Assembly (NCBI GenBank): GCA_001896555.1 | Contig: MPOS01000014.1 | Coordinates: 1 to 64,000, forward strand | DNA from: Candidatus Phosphitivorax anaerolimi | GTDB lineage: Bacteria > Desulfobacterota > Desulfomonilia > UBA1062 | Direction of reading: 5' to 3' | DNA: 64,000 nt | Shown: one piece after another, positions 60,840-64,000 of the stretch | Position numbering within the stretch: position 1 is the first letter of the stretch | How the letters are laid out: every line of letters begins with the position of its first letter | Translations under genes and position numbers: made by a program | Notes under the pieces: model-generated | The model's input: only the letters and a program-made list of their open reading frames with translations | What the model was told of the DNA's origin: nothing | Databases searched by the model: none

Positions 60840-60866
60840 CGCCGCGCTCTTAAGCGTGCTTTTCTG

Positions 60867-62222
60867 CTATTTTTGAATCGTGATATTGTGCTTCTTGATG
60901 AGGTCGTGCAGGGTCGGCCTGCTAATGTCGAGATCGATCGCGGCCCGGGTGATGTTGTAGTTGTTTCGCGCCAGAGCCAGGCTGATGGCCGCCGCCTCGG
61001 CCTCGTCACGGATTTCCTTCAAACTCTTTACCTCCCCGCCGGTCACCTCCAGGTCGATGTCCCGTGGCTCTATCCAGTCCCCCTCGGCCATGACCACGCC
61101 CCGGCGGATCCGGTTCTGCATCTCCCGGATATTGCCGGGCCAGTCGTAAGCAGTGATGGCATCCATGGCCGCGGAGCTGAACCCCTTGATCCTGGGGCCG
61201 ATCTCCTGAGAATAGGTGTCGAGGAAGTGTTTCGCCAGCACGGGGATGTCGTCGGTCCGTTCCTTGAGGGCCGGAACGTACAGAGGGACCACGTTGAGAC
61301 GGTAGTAGAGATCTTCCCGGAAGAGGCCCTCCTTCACGGCCCGGGTGAGATCTACATTGGTGACGGCGATGACCCTGGCATCCACCCGGATGGGTTCTTT
61401 TCCTCCGATCCTCTCGATGGTGCCTTCCTGCAGAAATCGCAGGAGCTTGACCTGGAGCGTGAGGGGGAGTTCTCCGATCTCGTCGAGCACCACGGTGCCG
61501 TGCTGGGCCCGCTCGAGCTTGCCGATCTGCCGGGCGTGCGCCCCGGTGAACGACCCTTTCTCATGACCGAAGAGCTCGCTTTCCAGCAGGTTTTCCGGGA
61601 TGGCCCCGCAGTCGACGATCACCAGGGGCTTCTCCGAGCGGTCGCCCAGCTGGTGGATGGCCCGCGCGAGGCGCTCCTTCCCCGTTCCGCTCTGACCCTG
61701 GATCAGGACGGGATAGCTGGTTCTGGCGACCCTTCTGGCCCGCTCGATAAGCTCCAGCATGGGCTTCGAGGTTGCTATCATGCCCTCGATGGTCGTCTTC
61801 CCGGTCACCGCCTCTTCGAGTTCGGTTACGTGCTGCTCGAGCCGTGAAAGGTAGCAGGCCCGCTTGAGCACGATCTTGAGCTCCTCGATATTCACGGGTT
61901 TCTGATGGTAATCGTAGGCACCCTTGCTGATGGCCTTGACCGCGACATCTCTATGGGTGTTTCCCGTGATGACGATGACCTTCAAGGGTCTGGGCACACC
62001 CATGATCTTCTCCAGCAGGCGGAGCCCTTCGGTTGCGCCGTCCGGGTCGGGCGGCAGGCCCAGGTCCAGCAGCACGGCAAGCGGCGGCCGGGCGTCGATG
62101 ATTTCCATGGCCTGCCTGGCATCGCCCGCCACAGAGACATCGTAGACATCGGCGAGGCCCCACTTCAGCTGTTTGGCCATGCTCGTTTCATCTTCAACGA
62201 TCAGGATGTGTTCCTTGTCCAT
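60867..62222 (-). CDS. prsR: PEP-CTERM-box sigma-54 response regulator PrsR
   Basis: The 451-residue regulator has a receiver domain with Asp53 (LLDLGLPPDPDG; the insert after the aspartate is typical of PrsR). The AAA+ domain has GQSGTGKERLARAIH, ESELFGHEKGSFTGA and DEIGELPLTLQVKLL; the loop reads GSFTGA, an accepted variant of GAFTGA. A Fis-type helix-turn-helix ends it (AAIDLDISRPTLHDLIKKH). PrsK-PrsR pairs control exopolysaccharide and PEP-CTERM/exosortase genes at sigma-54 promoters. The kinase gene lies just upstream on the same strand. Confidence 0.93.
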   Translation of the reverse strand: MDKEHILIVEDETSMAKQLKWGLADVYDVSVAGDARQAMEIIDARPPLAVLLDLGLPPDPDGATEGLRLLEKIMGVPRPLKVIVITGNTHRDVAVKAISKGAYDYHQKPVNIEELKIVLKRACYLSRLEQHVTELEEAVTGKTTIEGMIATSKPMLELIERARRVARTSYPVLIQGQSGTGKERLARAIHQLGDRSEKPLVIVDCGAIPENLLESELFGHEKGSFTGAHARQIGKLERAQHGTVVLDEIGELPLTLQVKLLRFLQEGTIERIGGKEPIRVDARVIAVTNVDLTRAVKEGLFREDLYYRLNVVPLYVPALKERTDDIPVLAKHFLDTYSQEIGPRIKGFSSAAMDAITAYDWPGNIREMQNRIRRGVVMAEGDWIEPRDIDLEVTGGEVKSLKEIRDEAEAAAISLALARNNYNITRAAIDLDISRPTLHDLIKKHNITIQK

Positions 62223-62304
62223 AGTGAGATCTTGGTCCCTTTCCCTGCTCCTGTTTTACCACCGCATTCCGCACGCCATGAAAAAGAGGTCCCTCGTGAA
62301 GGGA

Positions 62305-64000
62305 TTAGTCGGGAATACGGATCGTGAACTTTACCCCCTGAGCCGGTCTGTTTTCGACCTCTATCCCCATACCGAGCTGGTCTGCAATGCTCTTCACCTG
62401 CCAGAGCCCGAGCCCGGTGCCGTTCTTCTTGGTAGTCTGAAAGGGCTTGAAAAGCCTCTCTCTGACAAACTCTTCCGTCATTCCCGGGCCGTTGTCCTCG
62501 ATTGAGAGGGAAACGGCCCCGTTTTCTCTTCCCGCCTGAATCGTTATCCTGCCCTGGTCGGACACGGCCTCGGTTGCATTGATGATGAGGTTCTCGAGGA
62601 TCCTCTCGATCATGTCCCGGTTTGTCCGCACCGTAAGACCGGGTTCCACCGACGTGGTAACGGTCAGCTTTTCGAGCCGGGGGTCGAGCTTGGAAAGGAG
62701 GAGGCCGATCAGATCGCCGACCGGGATGGTCTCCCGCGAGAGCTCTTCCTTTGACGGAAGGGCCCCGAGTCTCGACATGACCTTGTCGATGCGCCCGAGC
62801 GTCTGGGAGATGGTCTCGATCATGTCAGCCCGGAACTCCTCGCTGTCCATATGGTTCGGAGCATTCTGAAGGATCAGGGAGAGGTTGCCCGCCGCGTTCT
62901 TGAGGTCGTGGAGCACATAGGACGACATGCGGTTGAATGCGTTCACCTCCTTGTTGACCGCGAGTTCCTGGGCGAACCGGGCGCTCATCAATGCCGCGCT
63001 CGACTGGGAGGCGATGGCGGTGAGGAGGTCGATGTCGTCCCTGCCGTAGGGGGTCCCGGGGTTTTCCTTTCCCACGGCGATGAAGCCGATGAGCTTGTTC
63101 TCCACGGTCATGGCAACCGCAAGCTCGATCCTGGAGCGGTCCAGGAGGTCCTGATGATCGGTGACGATGGTTTTCCAGAGGGTGTCGTCCGGGCCGCGCG
63201 GGGTCTTTCTGAGAAACGAGTGATTGCGCTCGAGATAGGCAATGAGCGGTTCATCTTCGCCGATGGATAGGTTCGGGAGCCGGGAGGGGAAGGCGTAACC
63301 GCACCGGAACTCCGCGCCGTGTCTGAGGAATATGGAGAGCTCGCTGATATACATGCTGTCGAGGATCACCTGGGCCGTGACGTGAATGATCTGCTTCTCG
63401 TTGAAGGCGATAGAGAGATACCCGCTCAGCTCTCCCCACTCCTTGCGGTAGTCGTACTTGTTTGCGAAAAAGTGCGTGTCGATAAAGAACTTCAATCCCT
63501 GCCTGACATCCTTAGATGCAAGGATGAAGGCGAGAACGAACAGGGCCATGAACACGAAGAACCCCATGCTCACGAACGAGATCTTCAGCCCGAGCCGTTG
63601 GACCCCCAGCAGGAAAAGGCCCATGGCCACCAGGTATGCCCCGATGCTCAGGAAGGTGAATGAATGGTAGACGATATACCGCGACACGAAGATATCCATC
63701 TCGAAGAGCTTGAACCGGATGGAAAAGAAGAGCACGAAGACGATCCCCACCAGAGAGATCAGGGACTGCAGCATGAGCATGTCCATGTGAATGCTCAGCG
63801 TGCTCAGCCGGTACACCCCCATGAGCAGGAACGCCACGCCCAGCGCGATGATGCCCAGCACGGGATACTTGAGCACGCGCTTCTGTTCGTCCGTGCTCGA
63901 CCGGTGGATGTTCTCGACAATCCACATGAACATCACCGCGCTGATGATGATGAAGACCGCATGCACCTTGGCAACCCACCCCAGGCGGATGATGCCGTCC
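62305..64000 (-). CDS. prsK: PEP-CTERM system sensor histidine kinase PrsK (partial, 5' end beyond the window)
   Basis: At least 565 residues are visible and the frame stays open to the window edge, so the N-terminus is missing. The visible start has several membrane helices (about the first 190 residues), then a GAF-like domain and the kinase. The phosphoacceptor region is SSYVLHDLKNAAGNLSLIL. The ATPase has NLIINATEAV, DNGPGMTEEFV and NGTGLGLWQV. This layout is characteristic of PrsK. It precedes prsR with an 82-base gap. Confidence 0.9.
   Translation of the reverse strand, partial: DGIIRLGWVAKVHAVFIIISAVMFMWIVENIHRSSTDEQKRVLKYPVLGIIALGVAFLLMGVYRLSTLSIHMDMLMLQSLISLVGIVFVLFFSIRFKLFEMDIFVSRYIVYHSFTFLSIGAYLVAMGLFLLGVQRLGLKISFVSMGFFVFMALFVLAFILASKDVRQGLKFFIDTHFFANKYDYRKEWGELSGYLSIAFNEKQIIHVTAQVILDSMYISELSIFLRHGAEFRCGYAFPSRLPNLSIGEDEPLIAYLERNHSFLRKTPRGPDDTLWKTIVTDHQDLLDRSRIELAVAMTVENKLIGFIAVGKENPGTPYGRDDIDLLTAIASQSSAALMSARFAQELAVNKEVNAFNRMSSYVLHDLKNAAGNLSLILQNAPNHMDSEEFRADMIETISQTLGRIDKVMSRLGALPSKEELSRETIPVGDLIGLLLSKLDPRLEKLTVTTSVEPGLTVRTNRDMIERILENLIINATEAVSDQGRITIQAGRENGAVSLSIEDNGPGMTEEFVRERLFKPFQTTKKNGTGLGLWQVKSIADQLGMGIEVENRPAQGVKFTIRIPD

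Overview
The window reads as a stretch of chromosome from a GC-rich, Gram-negative, anaerobic, flagellated bacterium, most like the former Deltaproteobacteria (Desulfobacterota and relatives). The signs are a cytochrome c nitrite reductase pair (NrfH/NrfA), lipid A synthesis (LpxC), an NtrY/NtrX two-component pair, FlhF/FlhG control of polar flagella, and PrsK/PrsR-type regulators of PEP-CTERM/exosortase exopolysaccharide systems. This placement is inferred from gene content alone. Almost all of the sequence is densely packed housekeeping and envelope genes; no prophage, CRISPR array or intact transposase is visible.

Layout. 1-5 kb: nrfHA, a decayed acyl-CoA dehydrogenase fragment, an enoyl-CoA hydratase-family gene, ssb with a clear terminator, and an aminotransferase. 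5-9 kb: two convergent multi-membrane glycosyltransferase-like proteins. 9-12 kb: rph-rdgB, a CTC/L25 ribosomal protein and greA. 12-15 kb: a btuD-btuC-btuF-like importer operon whose upstream side carries a 404-bp repeat element with inverted ends, then a TetR regulator with a palindromic operator. 16-21 kb: a molybdopterin oxidoreductase, a lipoprotein 5'-nucleotidase and fdhE. 21-31 kb: tatB-tatC, then lpxC-ntrY-ntrX-radical SAM-radC-rmuC on the plus strand.

31-42 kb is a minus-strand motility block read as flhB-flhA-flhF-flhG-fliA-cheY-fliL-like-HEAT-HDOD-cheR-cheY, with many short overlaps. 42-48 kb is a plus-strand division and envelope operon: an XRE regulator, ftsE, ftsX, an EnvC-like protein with a degenerate LytM domain, a C-terminal processing protease and a divergent polysaccharide deacetylase. 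It is followed by a RfaH/NusG paralogue with its own strong promoter and by hflX, which appears to start at AUA. 50-57 kb holds a large AsmA-like protein, serS followed directly by two serine tRNAs (UGA and GCU), a tiny unrecognised gene and priA.

57.6-60.7 kb is the least familiar part: a HEAT-repeat protein behind a good sigma-70 promoter, a MerR-type helix-turn-helix fused to a ParA-family ATPase, and two coiled-coil proteins. I read this as a possible subcellular positioning module. A cluster of long palindromic repeats closes it, and the window ends in prsR and a prsK gene cut by the window edge.
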